Shown: piece by piece, positions 48,658 through 56,644 of the stretch | Numbering within the stretch: the first letter of the stretch is position 1 | Layout of the letters: each line of letters begins with the position of its first letter | Assembly (NCBI GenBank): GCA_902778255.1 | Contig: CACYXD010000006.1 | Span: forward strand, 1 to 64,000 | DNA: 64,000 nt | Direction of reading: 5' to 3' | Origin: an uncultured Prevotellaceae bacterium | GTDB taxonomy: Bacteria; Bacteroidota; Bacteroidia; Bacteroidales; Bacteroidaceae | The notes under the pieces: generated by a model | What the model saw: only the letters and a program-made list of their open reading frames with translations | Database searches by the model: none | What the model was told of the DNA's origin: nothing | Translations under genes and position numbers: made by a program

Positions 48658-49882
48658 TTGTTGGTGTCTCTTCTTGCTTCTGAGGCTGCTCGGGGGCGTC
48701 CGCGGCTCCCTTCTCCTCAGCTTTCTTGTCTTTTTTGCTCTTCTTTTCCTTCTTGGGCTTTTCTACCTTCTCTTTCTTGGGCTTCTCTGCTTTTTCGGCC
48801 TTCGGAGCCTTCTCAGCCTTTGCTGGCTTTGCCTCCTTTACAGCCTTTTTGCCCTTGTCGGCAGCCTTTTTGGCTTCGATGTTGGCGCGAGTCTCCATGT
48901 CCTGGAGTTGCTTCTCAACATTCTTCTTCACGTCAGGATCGTCCTCGTTGTAGTACTTGTTGAACATCTCCTGCAACATCTTGACTTCGTGGTTCCTTGC
49001 CATGTTGTCGGCACGCAGCTGGCGCAGACTGTCGGCAATGGCCTGTTGCTGTTCGCGGAACTCGCGGTCCACGTCGATCTGCCATCTGTATTTCTTCGTG
49101 AGCGGGTAGCTGCCGAAGCGGTAGATGAAGGCGAAACGCAGTTCGTTGATCACGGGAAACGGCACGATGCCCCAGTTCTTATGTCCTGTGACAGGGTAGC
49201 AGTCGTCCTCACGGTCATGCTCAAACTCATCGTAGGTGGTCATGCAGATACCTGCGCTGAAGCCGAGGTCGAGGTCGAGCGTATTACCATTCTTAAACTC
49301 ATATAGCGGCTTGACGATACCATAAAGGAAGCCGGCCTGAATGGCCTTGCCCTGATGGCCCATCTTGCCGAAGAGCAGCGAGTACTTATTGGCAGCCACA
49401 TAGGCACCGCGGTAGTACGTGGTGTTGGGATGCTTCAACTCGTAACGCCGGGTTGAGAATAAACGGCCCAAATAGTCCTTTTTGACTATCGTGGTGTCGT
49501 CTTTCTCAATGATCCGTTCGTGCGGGTTGATATTGAATGTGGTGTCAATCTTCTGTGTGTGCCAGTAGTAACGTGCCTCTGCACGCACCTCCGCAAGGTT
49601 ATACACCATTGCGGGCTTAAAGTGGTGCTTTGTCTGCCAGTTATAGCGTACGCCCATGCCTACCGCCCAGTGGTTGGTGTTGGTCTTGCCCAGGTCAAAC
49701 TCGGCGCTGACGTTGGGGATGAGCAGGAGCCAGTCCAATGTATTGGTACGCAAGGCTATCCGATCTGCCATGGTCAGCGTGTCGGGCTTGTCTTGCTGTT
49801 TGGTCTCCAATACTTGGGCTTTCACCTGTATTCCTAAAAGGAAAAGGCATCCAGCTATTATGATTTTCTGAACATTCGTCAC
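48647..49882 (-). CDS. DUF3575 protein with Lys/Glu/Ala-rich tail, first gene of the fimbrial operon
   Basis: A 411-residue protein starting at GTG (49882). A signal peptide (about 1-22) and a DUF3575 barrel-type domain (IALRTNTLDWLLLIPNVSAE; GVRYNWQTKHHFKPAMVYNL) are followed by a coiled-coil-like segment (DREFREQQQAIADSLRQLRA) and then about 80 residues of Lys/Glu/Ala/Pro repeats (AEKAPKAEKAEKPKKEK). The tail could span or bind the cell wall. It opens a ten-gene leftward operon and overlaps the DUF5119-like gene by 11 bp. The GTG start should be checked, since no in-frame ATG is close. Confidence 0.82.
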   Translation of the reverse strand: MTNVQKIIIAGCLFLLGIQVKAQVLETKQQDKPDTLTMADRIALRTNTLDWLLLIPNVSAEFDLGKTNTNHWAVGMGVRYNWQTKHHFKPAMVYNLAEVRAEARYYWHTQKIDTTFNINPHERIIEKDDTTIVKKDYLGRLFSTRRYELKHPNTTYYRGAYVAANKYSLLFGKMGHQGKAIQAGFLYGIVKPLYEFKNGNTLDLDLGFSAGICMTTYDEFEHDREDDCYPVTGHKNWGIVPFPVINELRFAFIYRFGSYPLTKKYRWQIDVDREFREQQQAIADSLRQLRADNMARNHEVKMLQEMFNKYYNEDDPDVKKNVEKQLQDMETRANIEAKKAADKGKKAVKEAKPAKAEKAPKAEKAEKPKKEKVEKPKKEKKSKKDKKAEEKGAADAPEQPQKQEETPTNEA

Positions 49883-49941
49883 GTTAGTCTGTGTTCATTT
49901 TGTCAAACAAATTGACTCATAGTTACTATGGAAAACGGCTG

Positions 49942-49949
49942 CAAAGTTA
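49942..49949 (-). promoter_or_regulatory. -7 box of the fimbrial operon
   Basis: Minus strand TAACTTTG then CAGCC, giving a leader of about 55-60 nt before the GTG at 49882. Confidence 0.65.
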
Positions 49950-50030
49950 GGCAAAAAATCCTTATTGCTTAGCGATTTGTCTACTAAAAAATGTTAACGG
50001 GGGGGGTAATGCACCACCCGCGTCAAGGTG

Positions 50031-51770
50031 TTAAACTTCGCGTTGCCTTGTTCCCATACGGGCTTCCACCACGTTGACTACGTAGTCGCCCAGTTTCTCA
50101 CACTCGTTGATCAGATCGATGTAGATAGTGCCTTCGGCATAGGTGTAGGCATGGTTGTTGACATCGATGATGTTTTGGGCTTTTAGCTGGTTGCGGTAGT
50201 TGTTTATCTCGTTCTCGATATTGAAGGTGCGGTTCACGTCGTAAGCCTCCTTGCGGCCACCCATCAGTTTGTTCATCTGGGAGAGGGCCTGGTCGGTGAG
50301 TCCCATCATCTGGTGCAAGTGGCTATACTGCTTCTCGATGAAGTGGTCAGCCTTAGCTGCGTATTTGCGATTGATGGTGCGTGCCATGTTGTAGCAGGCA
50401 TCACCGATAGACTCCAGTTCGCTGACCTCGCGCAGCATGGCGCGGATTTTTGCCTTTGTCTCGTCAGAGAGGTGGGCATCGCTGACGCTCTCCAGGTACT
50501 TGGCAATCTCGAGTTCCATATTGTCGCTGATGCCCTCGTACTTCTCAATGCGCGTATAGAGCTTGTTGAAGTCTTGTTCGTTGTTCTTCTCCTTGCTGCG
50601 CTCGCTCGACGAGAGGTCAAGCAGTTCCTGTACCATGCCGAACATACGCTGCATACGGTTTGAGAAGGCCTGGATCTCTTTCTGTGCCTCGAGCACCGAG
50701 AGTTCTGGGGTCTTCATGAAACCAGCAGTAATGAAGTGCAGGCGGAAGTCCTCTTCCTCGTCCACCTTCTTCGGCTTGATAACCCAGCATACGAATTTCT
50801 CTATCTGCGGGATAAACCAGATGAGGATGCTGGCATTGATCACATTGAAGCCTGAGTGGAAGGCTGCCAATACGAAGGTGAGGTATTTTTCTTTGGGCAT
50901 ATCAGCCATGTTCTGATGGAACATCTCGCGACCCACATACTCCACAACCCACTGTACGCCCTCGACAAACCAGAAGAACACAAAGAGTATCCAAATTACG
51001 CCGAAGATGTTGAAGAACATGTGGGCCAGGGCGGCACGGCGAGCCTGCGTATTGGCTGAGAGGGCAGCCAGGTTTGAGGTGATGGTGGTACCGATATTCT
51101 CACCCAGCACCAGGGCGATACCCATCGAGATAGGCATGGCACCGCTGCCGCAGAGCAACATGGTAATAGCCATGACGGCAGCTGATGACTGCACGCAGAA
51201 CGTCAGCACGCCACCCAGGAGCAGGAATGCGAAGACGGTGAGGTAAGAGTCTTTGGGGAACGAAGCAAAAAAGCTCAGCACCGCCTCATTGTGTCCCAGG
51301 TCCATCTTTTGGCCTGTGAGGCGCAGCGTGGTGAGTCCTAAGAGCAGCAAACCCAATCCGAAAAGGAAGTCGCCGATATAGCGGTGCTTCTTCATGTAGA
51401 TGAGGATGATGCCCAGGAAGAAACCGATGTAGCTGACGATGCTGATATCGAACGAGGCACCCAAGGCCATGATCCAGGCGGTGAATGTCGTACCGATGTT
51501 GGCACCCATGATGACCGAGATGGCCTGTGCCAGCGTGAGCAGTCCGGCATTGACAAACGACACGGTCATCACCGTGGTGGCTGTTGACGACTGCACGGAG
51601 GCGGTGACCACCGAACCTGTCAGAAGACCCGTAAAACGATTGGATGTCATGGCTCCCAGTGCGTGACGCAGCTGCGGACCGGCCATTTTCTGTAAGGCTT
51701 CACTCATGGACTTCATACCAAACATGAGAAGTGCCAGCGAGCCGAGCATTGTAAAGATGGTGAGCATCAT
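50031..51770 (-). CDS. Na+/phosphate cotransporter family protein with PhoU-like tail
   Basis: A 579-residue inner-membrane protein. It has two inverted Na/Pi repeats with the QSS motif (TASVQSSTATTVMTVSFVNA near 55; CVQSSAAVMAITMLLCGSGA near 195) and GANIGTT/GENIGTT partners, then a cytoplasmic PhoU-like helical domain (about 370-560). It probably exports or imports phosphate driven by Na+. It is divergent from the nucleoside kinase gene and has no operon partner. ATG 51770 or 51767 are equally good starts. Confidence 0.92.
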   Translation of the reverse strand: MMLTIFTMLGSLALLMFGMKSMSEALQKMAGPQLRHALGAMTSNRFTGLLTGSVVTASVQSSTATTVMTVSFVNAGLLTLAQAISVIMGANIGTTFTAWIMALGASFDISIVSYIGFFLGIILIYMKKHRYIGDFLFGLGLLLLGLTTLRLTGQKMDLGHNEAVLSFFASFPKDSYLTVFAFLLLGGVLTFCVQSSAAVMAITMLLCGSGAMPISMGIALVLGENIGTTITSNLAALSANTQARRAALAHMFFNIFGVIWILFVFFWFVEGVQWVVEYVGREMFHQNMADMPKEKYLTFVLAAFHSGFNVINASILIWFIPQIEKFVCWVIKPKKVDEEEDFRLHFITAGFMKTPELSVLEAQKEIQAFSNRMQRMFGMVQELLDLSSSERSKEKNNEQDFNKLYTRIEKYEGISDNMELEIAKYLESVSDAHLSDETKAKIRAMLREVSELESIGDACYNMARTINRKYAAKADHFIEKQYSHLHQMMGLTDQALSQMNKLMGGRKEAYDVNRTFNIENEINNYRNQLKAQNIIDVNNHAYTYAEGTIYIDLINECEKLGDYVVNVVEARMGTRQREV

Positions 51771-51811
51771 AATTGTATGGATGTTCGTTTTTATTTCTTA
51801 ATAATCGGGGA

Positions 51812-51819
51812 CAAAATTA
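51812..51819 (-). promoter_or_regulatory. -7 box of the Na/Pi gene
   Basis: Minus strand TAATTTTG, about 40 nt before the ATG. Confidence 0.6.
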
Positions 51820-51861
51820 CTAAAAATAAATTAAAAATGAATGAATGTGCCATTTTTTTTG

Positions 51862-51869
51862 TACATTTG
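51862..51869 (+). promoter_or_regulatory. -7 box of the nucleoside kinase gene
   Basis: TACATTTG, 27 nt before the ATG at 51897. Confidence 0.6.
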
Positions 51870-51896
51870 CGCAGAAATCTAAGAAGAAAGTAAAAT

Positions 51897-53561
51897 ATGT
51901 TGGAAAAAACCGTGAGAGTGACTTGTCTGAATAACGGACAGTCATACGATGTACCTATGGGGAGTTCGTTGAGAGAGGCTTATCGGCAGATGGACCTTCC
52001 GATGACCTACGACCCAATCCTCGCGCATGTAAATAATAAGGTGGAGGGAATGCACTACCGGCTCTTCAAACCTAAGAGTCTGGAGTTCCTTGATATCACC
52101 TCGTCGTCGGGCCAGCGTGCCTATACGCGCACCCTCTTTTTCATCCTCTGTAAGGCCGTGCACGACCTGTACACCCCCTGCAAGGTTTCTATCGACATTC
52201 CCGTAAGTAATGGTTATTATGTGGATCTGAACATCGGCAGACCGGTGACCTTGGAGGATGCAGGCCTTATCCGCAAGAAGATGCAGGAGATTATCGATGC
52301 CGCCCTCCCCATCCATCGTCATGAGACGACCACCGAGGAGGCCATCCATATGTTTAATATCCTGCACACCTTCTCAAAAGTCAAGCTGCTGAAGAGTACC
52401 GGTTCGCTTTATACCACCTTCTATGACATAGACGGCTATTACGACTATTTCTATGGGGCGCTGCTGACTAATACCAAGCAGATTTACCTCTTCGGGCTGG
52501 AGAAATACTACGACGGTCTGCTGCTACGTATCCCCTCGCGTGAGCATCCTGACGAGCTGGGTGAGATTATTATGCAAGACAAGATGTTCGGCATCTTCAA
52601 GGAGCACCACCGCTGGCAGAGTATCCTGGGTATGCGTACCATTGGCGACCTGAACGAGTGTATCGACCAAGGTTATAGTGCCCAGCTTATCCAGATTAGC
52701 GAGGCCCTGCAGGAGAAAAAGATAGCCCGTATTGCTGATGAAATAGCCAGCAGGAAGGGCATCAAACTGGTGCTCATTGCCGGTCCGTCGTCGAGTGGCA
52801 AGACCACGACCTGTAAGCGACTTTCCGTACAGTTGGCTGTAAACAGCATCAAGCCCGTGCCCATCTCGCTGGACGACTATTTCCTGGATCGCGACAAGAC
52901 GCCGCGCGATGCCAGCGGCGACTATGACTTTGAGCACCTGCACGCCCTGAACCTGCCGTTGCTCAGAGAACAGATGAACGCCCTGTTCCGCGGCGAGGAG
53001 GTGGAATTGCCACGCTATGACTTCCCCACCGGCAAGAGCGTGAAGAGCGGGCGCAAGTTGACGCTGCACGAGGGCGAGGTGCTGGTGTTGGAGGGTATCC
53101 ATGCCCTGAACCCCGAACTAATGGAGGGTGTGCCCAATGAGCAGATCTATCGTGTCTATGCCTCGGCGCTCACCACGCTGCTGCTCGACAATCACAACTA
53201 CATTCCCACTACCGACAACCGCCTGTTGCGCCGCATCATCCGCGACCATAAGTACCGTGGAGTATCGGCTCAGGAGACCATCCGCCGCTGGCCTTCCGTG
53301 CGCAGAGGCGAGAACAAGTGGATTTTCCCGTTCCAGGAGAACTGTGACCAGATGTTCAACTCTGCCATGCTCTTTGAACTGGCTGTGATCAAGAGTCAGG
53401 CAGAACCATTGTTGGAACAGGTCCCTGAGAACTGTCCGGAGTATGCTGAGGCCTACCGTCTGAGGAAGTTTCTGCGCTATATCCGTCCCATCCCTGAAGA
53501 TCAGATACCGCCCACCTCGCTGCTGCGTGAGTTCCTGGGTGGCTCCTCGTTTGAATATTAA
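51897..53561 (+). CDS. nucleoside kinase (uridine-kinase-like) with TGS/ThrRS-like N-terminus
   Basis: A 554-residue protein. The N-terminal ~240 residues resemble the TGS and editing-like regions of threonyl-tRNA synthetase (VTCLNNGQSYDVPMGSSLRE). The C-terminal part is a PRK/uridine-kinase P-loop domain with GPSSSGKTTTCKRL near residue 295 and ISLDDYFLDRDKTPRDASGD. It phosphorylates a nucleoside; the exact substrate is not clear. This fusion is standard in Bacteroidetes and some clostridia. miaB follows after 9 bp, so the two probably share a transcript. Confidence 0.9.
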   Translation: MLEKTVRVTCLNNGQSYDVPMGSSLREAYRQMDLPMTYDPILAHVNNKVEGMHYRLFKPKSLEFLDITSSSGQRAYTRTLFFILCKAVHDLYTPCKVSIDIPVSNGYYVDLNIGRPVTLEDAGLIRKKMQEIIDAALPIHRHETTTEEAIHMFNILHTFSKVKLLKSTGSLYTTFYDIDGYYDYFYGALLTNTKQIYLFGLEKYYDGLLLRIPSREHPDELGEIIMQDKMFGIFKEHHRWQSILGMRTIGDLNECIDQGYSAQLIQISEALQEKKIARIADEIASRKGIKLVLIAGPSSSGKTTTCKRLSVQLAVNSIKPVPISLDDYFLDRDKTPRDASGDYDFEHLHALNLPLLREQMNALFRGEEVELPRYDFPTGKSVKSGRKLTLHEGEVLVLEGIHALNPELMEGVPNEQIYRVYASALTTLLLDNHNYIPTTDNRLLRRIIRDHKYRGVSAQETIRRWPSVRRGENKWIFPFQENCDQMFNSAMLFELAVIKSQAEPLLEQVPENCPEYAEAYRLRKFLRYIRPIPEDQIPPTSLLREFLGGSSFEY

Positions 53562-53570
53562 AAAGAAAAT

Positions 53571-54929
53571 ATGAAGAAACTGTTTATTGAGACCTACGGA
53601 TGCCAGATGAACGTGGCCGATTCGGAGGTCGTCGCCTCTGTGATGCAGATGGCTGGTTATGAGACTTGCCAGAGTGTGGAAGAGGCAGATGCCGTGTTTT
53701 TAAACACCTGTTCGGTGCGCGACAATGCCGAACAGAAAATATACCACCGCTTGGAAGCGCTGAATGCCCTTAAGCGCCAGCGTCAGAAGGTCAATACCCA
53801 ACCCCCATCACCTAACACCTTGATCATCGGTGTCTTAGGCTGTATGGCCGAGCGCGTACAGCAAGATCTTTTGGAGAACCACGGTGCCGACCTGGTGGCA
53901 GGGCCTGATGCCTATATGACGCTGCCTGACCTGGTGGCGCAGGCCGAACTGGGCCATAAGGCCATGAATATCGAACTTTCCACATCCGAGACCTATAAAG
54001 ACGTGGTGCCCCAGCGCATCGGTCTGGGGCATAAGATAGGCGGTTTTGTGAGCATCATGCGTGGCTGTAATAACTTCTGCCACTACTGTATTGTTCCCTA
54101 TACCCGTGGTCGAGAGCGCAGTCGTGACATAGAGAGCATCCTGCGTGAGGTGCGCGACTTGCGTGACCGTGGCTTCAAGGAGGTGACGCTGTTGGGACAG
54201 AACGTGAACTCATATAGTGGTGAGAGGTTAGGGATGAATGGTGAGAGAATAGCCTTCCCTGAGCTATTGCAAAGGGTAGCCGAAGAAGCTCCTGAGCTGC
54301 GCATCCGCTTTACCACTTCGCATCCAAAGGATATGAGCGATGAGACATTGAAGGTCATTGCCGAGATGCCCAATGTGTGCAAGCATATCCACCTGCCTGT
54401 ACAGAGTGGCAGCGACAGGATACTGAAACTGATGAATCGCAAATATACCCGTGAATGGTATCTGGATCGTGTTGCTGCTATTCGTAGGATTATCCCCGAC
54501 TGTGGTCTCTCTACCGATATCTTTGTGGGCTATCACGATGAGACAGAGGAAGACCATCAGTTGTCATTGTCATTGATGCGTGAGGTGGGCTACGACTCTG
54601 CCTTTATGTTCAAATATTCGGAGCGTCCAGGCACTTATGCCTCGAAACACTTGCCCGACAATGTGCCAGAAGAAGAGAAGATACGTCGGTTGAACGAGCT
54701 CATCGCCCTGCAGACCGAGATGTCGGCCCTGCAGAACAAGAAAGATGAGGGTAAGGAGTTCGACGTGTTGGTAGAGGGATTTTCTAAGCGCAGCAGAGAA
54801 CAGCTCTGTGGTCGTACGGAGCAGAACAAGATGGTAGTCTTCGACAAAGGCAACCACCATATCGGCGAAACGGTGCGTGTTAGGATCACAGGCAGCACCA
54901 GTGCGACGCTGTTTGGCGCAGCAATCTAA
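53571..54929 (+). CDS. miaB: tRNA-2-methylthio-N6-dimethylallyladenosine synthase (MiaB)
   Basis: A 452-residue radical-SAM methylthiotransferase. The N-terminal cluster cysteines are in ETYGCQMN, LNTCSVRDNAEQK and GVLGCMAERV. The SAM cluster CxxxCxxC is in MRGCNNFCHYCIVPYTRGRE (near 165), and a TRAM domain ends the protein. It thiomethylates i6A37 of tRNA, using sulfur. Two in-frame 7-bp repeat tracts give unusual insertions: VNTQPPSPNT before the third N-terminal Cys, and SGERLGMNGERIA where relatives have a short loop after NVNSY. Both leave the frame and key residues intact. Confidence 0.96.
   Translation: MKKLFIETYGCQMNVADSEVVASVMQMAGYETCQSVEEADAVFLNTCSVRDNAEQKIYHRLEALNALKRQRQKVNTQPPSPNTLIIGVLGCMAERVQQDLLENHGADLVAGPDAYMTLPDLVAQAELGHKAMNIELSTSETYKDVVPQRIGLGHKIGGFVSIMRGCNNFCHYCIVPYTRGRERSRDIESILREVRDLRDRGFKEVTLLGQNVNSYSGERLGMNGERIAFPELLQRVAEEAPELRIRFTTSHPKDMSDETLKVIAEMPNVCKHIHLPVQSGSDRILKLMNRKYTREWYLDRVAAIRRIIPDCGLSTDIFVGYHDETEEDHQLSLSLMREVGYDSAFMFKYSERPGTYASKHLPDNVPEEEKIRRLNELIALQTEMSALQNKKDEGKEFDVLVEGFSKRSREQLCGRTEQNKMVVFDKGNHHIGETVRVRITGSTSATLFGAAI
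53796..53823 (+). repeat. in-frame CCCAACC/CCCATCA tract in miaB
   Basis: Four 7-mers encode TQPPSPNTL. The related tract at 55500-55537 in another gene, on the other strand, encodes TNTQHPSPNL. Confidence 0.85.
54219..54246 (+). repeat. in-frame GGTGAGA tract in miaB
   Basis: GGTGAGA, GGTTAGG, a variant, and GGTGAGA again, encoding GERLGMNGER. Confidence 0.8.
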
Positions 54930-54953
54930 ATGGGTCTGTAATACTATCTTAAT

Positions 54954-55107
54954 GCGTTTGCAGCCTCTTTACGTTGCGTTTCAGCTTGTTTTACGTTGCG
55001 TTTCAGCCTATTTCGCATTGCGTTTCAGCCTATTTCGCATTGCGTTTCAGCCTGTTTCGCATTGCGTTTCAGCCTGTTTCGCATCGCGTTTTAGGCTTCT
55101 TTACAAA
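54954..55107 (+). repeat. 22-bp tandem array, seven units
   Basis: Seven direct units start at 54954 and recur every 22 bp (54976, 54998, 55020, 55042, 55064, 55086). Each begins GCGTTT; the middle ones read GCGTTTCAGCC-(T/C)-(A/G)TTTCGCAT-like. The four central units are nearly identical and the ends decay. It lies between the converging miaB and phosphoesterase genes. 22 is not a multiple of 3, so coding is unlikely. Confidence 0.95.
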
Positions 55108-55156
55108 AAACACCTACCAAACCACGTTATAAGTGTTTGGCTTACACTTCAATGGC

Positions 55157-56542
55157 TTATCGACTTTTCGGCATCCTTTCGGGGTGACGTAAGACGTATT
55201 CCTTGATACGTTCGGCATACGCCCGGTCTTTCTTTCTGGAGAGGTCGGGCGTAAATTCCATATATTCGGGAATATTGCGGCCATAGTCTTCGATGGTGGC
55301 GCTGCCGTTGGCTTTGATGACGCGCAGCGAGTCGTAGAGTGTATGGCTATAAACTTCGTAGGCTGCCATTGTCAGTGTGTCGGCCTTGATGCTGACGGTC
55401 TGGTAGTAACGGCTGGAGATGCCGAACTTATCGAAGCGGTCGTCAAACTGGATGAAATAGTTCTTGGGTGAACAGTGGCTGACGGTATAGACGGGGGTGG
55501 TTTGTTGGAGGTTGGGTGATGGGTGTTGGGTGTTGGTCATGCGACCATAGGCATGTTCGTGGCCTTGGAGCACGAGATCTACGCCATAGTCCTCGATGAG
55601 ATCGTTGAAGACCCATCGCTGAATCAGGTTGTTGTAGCCCTTGAGCGAGAAGAGTGGGTGGTGGAGGATGACAATCTTCCAGGGTGCTGTGCTCTTCTGC
55701 AGGGCGTCCTCTAACCAATGGCGCTGGGTCAGCAGATAAGGCAGTTCACGGTTGCTGTCGAGCAGGAAGAACTGTGCCGGACCATAACGGAGCGTATATA
55801 CTTGATTATCATCGACTTTTGAGTCGAGGAAATACGAGAAAACCAAAGAGAAACGACGCTCAAGCGTGACGGGAACACCCTTCAGGTAGTCGTGGTTGCC
55901 AGTGACGTTGAGCAGGGGCATGGCCTGACAGACGCTGTCGATATCGCGGAAGGTCTCGGCCCAGTGGGCATCAATAGGCCGCTCGGTGAGGTCGCCACCA
56001 CATACCAGGAACTCGCTCTGTGGATGACGGCACAACGCCTCGCGCAAAAAACGGTTGGCCTCGCCGCCGATGGTGTCCTGCACATCGCCCACATAGAGGA
56101 ATGCCATGCTGTCGCGCTGTGTTGCGTATGTCTGGAAGTGATACCAGGCTGAGGCTTTTCCGTCTGTCACCACACGATAGGCGTACTGGGCGTCAGGCTG
56201 CAACTGGCGCAGACGAGCCACGTAGTAGGCCGCCTGTCCACTGCGTGAACGGAAGACTTCGCCTGTGGCCTCAATGCTTATGGTGTCACCATTGGGCAAT
56301 AGTGCCAGTTCAAGGTGCGAAGGACGTACGATGCTGTCGGCCTGCCAACTGATATTTCGTGACGACTCCAGACTATCACCAAAGGTGAGCAGCACGCGAT
56401 GAGGCTCAGATTCCGAGATGTATGCCCCCTCTTCGGGGTTATGAAACCACACATGCCATCGGCTTGATACCCAGCCGATGAGGATGCCGAGGACAACTAA
56501 AACGATGGCGAAAACCGCCTTTTTTCTTAAATTTTTCTTCAT
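55157..56542 (-). CDS. membrane-anchored metallophosphoesterase (purple-acid-phosphatase-like)
   Basis: A ~461-residue protein. An N-terminal membrane helix (KKAVFAIVLVVLGILIGWVS) is followed by a Fn3-like domain (ISWQADSIVRPSHLELALLP) and a calcineurin-type phosphoesterase: YVGDVQDT, GGDLTERPIDAHWAETFRDI, NVTGNHDYLKG, HHPLFSLKGYNN and LQGHEHAYGR. It probably acts in the periplasm on phosphomonoesters or diesters. The start at 56542 is set by the -7 box at 56549-56556; the longer frame at 56560 is upstream of it. A repeat tract encodes TNTQHPSPNLQQTT just after GHEHAYGRM. Confidence 0.9.
   Translation of the reverse strand: MKKNLRKKAVFAIVLVVLGILIGWVSSRWHVWFHNPEEGAYISESEPHRVLLTFGDSLESSRNISWQADSIVRPSHLELALLPNGDTISIEATGEVFRSRSGQAAYYVARLRQLQPDAQYAYRVVTDGKASAWYHFQTYATQRDSMAFLYVGDVQDTIGGEANRFLREALCRHPQSEFLVCGGDLTERPIDAHWAETFRDIDSVCQAMPLLNVTGNHDYLKGVPVTLERRFSLVFSYFLDSKVDDNQVYTLRYGPAQFFLLDSNRELPYLLTQRHWLEDALQKSTAPWKIVILHHPLFSLKGYNNLIQRWVFNDLIEDYGVDLVLQGHEHAYGRMTNTQHPSPNLQQTTPVYTVSHCSPKNYFIQFDDRFDKFGISSRYYQTVSIKADTLTMAAYEVYSHTLYDSLRVIKANGSATIEDYGRNIPEYMEFTPDLSRKKDRAYAERIKEYVLRHPERMPKSR
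55500..55537 (-). repeat. in-frame CACCCAA tract in the phosphoesterase
   Basis: GGGTGTT/GGGTGAT 7-mers on the plus strand, i.e. CACCCAA type on the coding strand, inserted between catalytic His motifs without breaking the frame. Confidence 0.85.
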
Positions 56543-56548
56543 TGGGTG

Positions 56549-56556
56549 CAAAATTA
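56549..56556 (-). promoter_or_regulatory. -7 box of the phosphoesterase gene
   Basis: Minus strand TAATTTTG, then CACCCA and the ATG: almost leaderless. Confidence 0.65.
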
Positions 56557-56610
56557 GCACTTTTTATTGAAATAATACCATTTTAACGCTGATTTTTCGT
56601 TGTTTTTTCG

Positions 56611-56618
56611 TACCTTTG
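56611..56618 (+). promoter_or_regulatory. -7 box of the envelope operon
   Basis: TACCTTTG, 27 nt before the ATG at 56645. The frame start at 56600 lies upstream and is rejected. Confidence 0.7.
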
Positions 56619-56644
56619 TCCCCTTAAAAGAACGAAAAACGGAA

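Noticed and set aside
54954-55107. CRISPR array
   Set aside because: The 22-bp units abut each other with no spacers, and no cas genes are in the window.
54877-55206. 109-codon ORF across the 22-bp array
   Set aside because: It overlaps the miaB end and gives a quasi-repeat peptide that is a by-product of the tandem array.
56543-56560. Longer N-terminus of the metallophosphoesterase (start at 56560)
   Set aside because: That codon lies upstream of the -7 box at 56549-56556, so it would not be transcribed.
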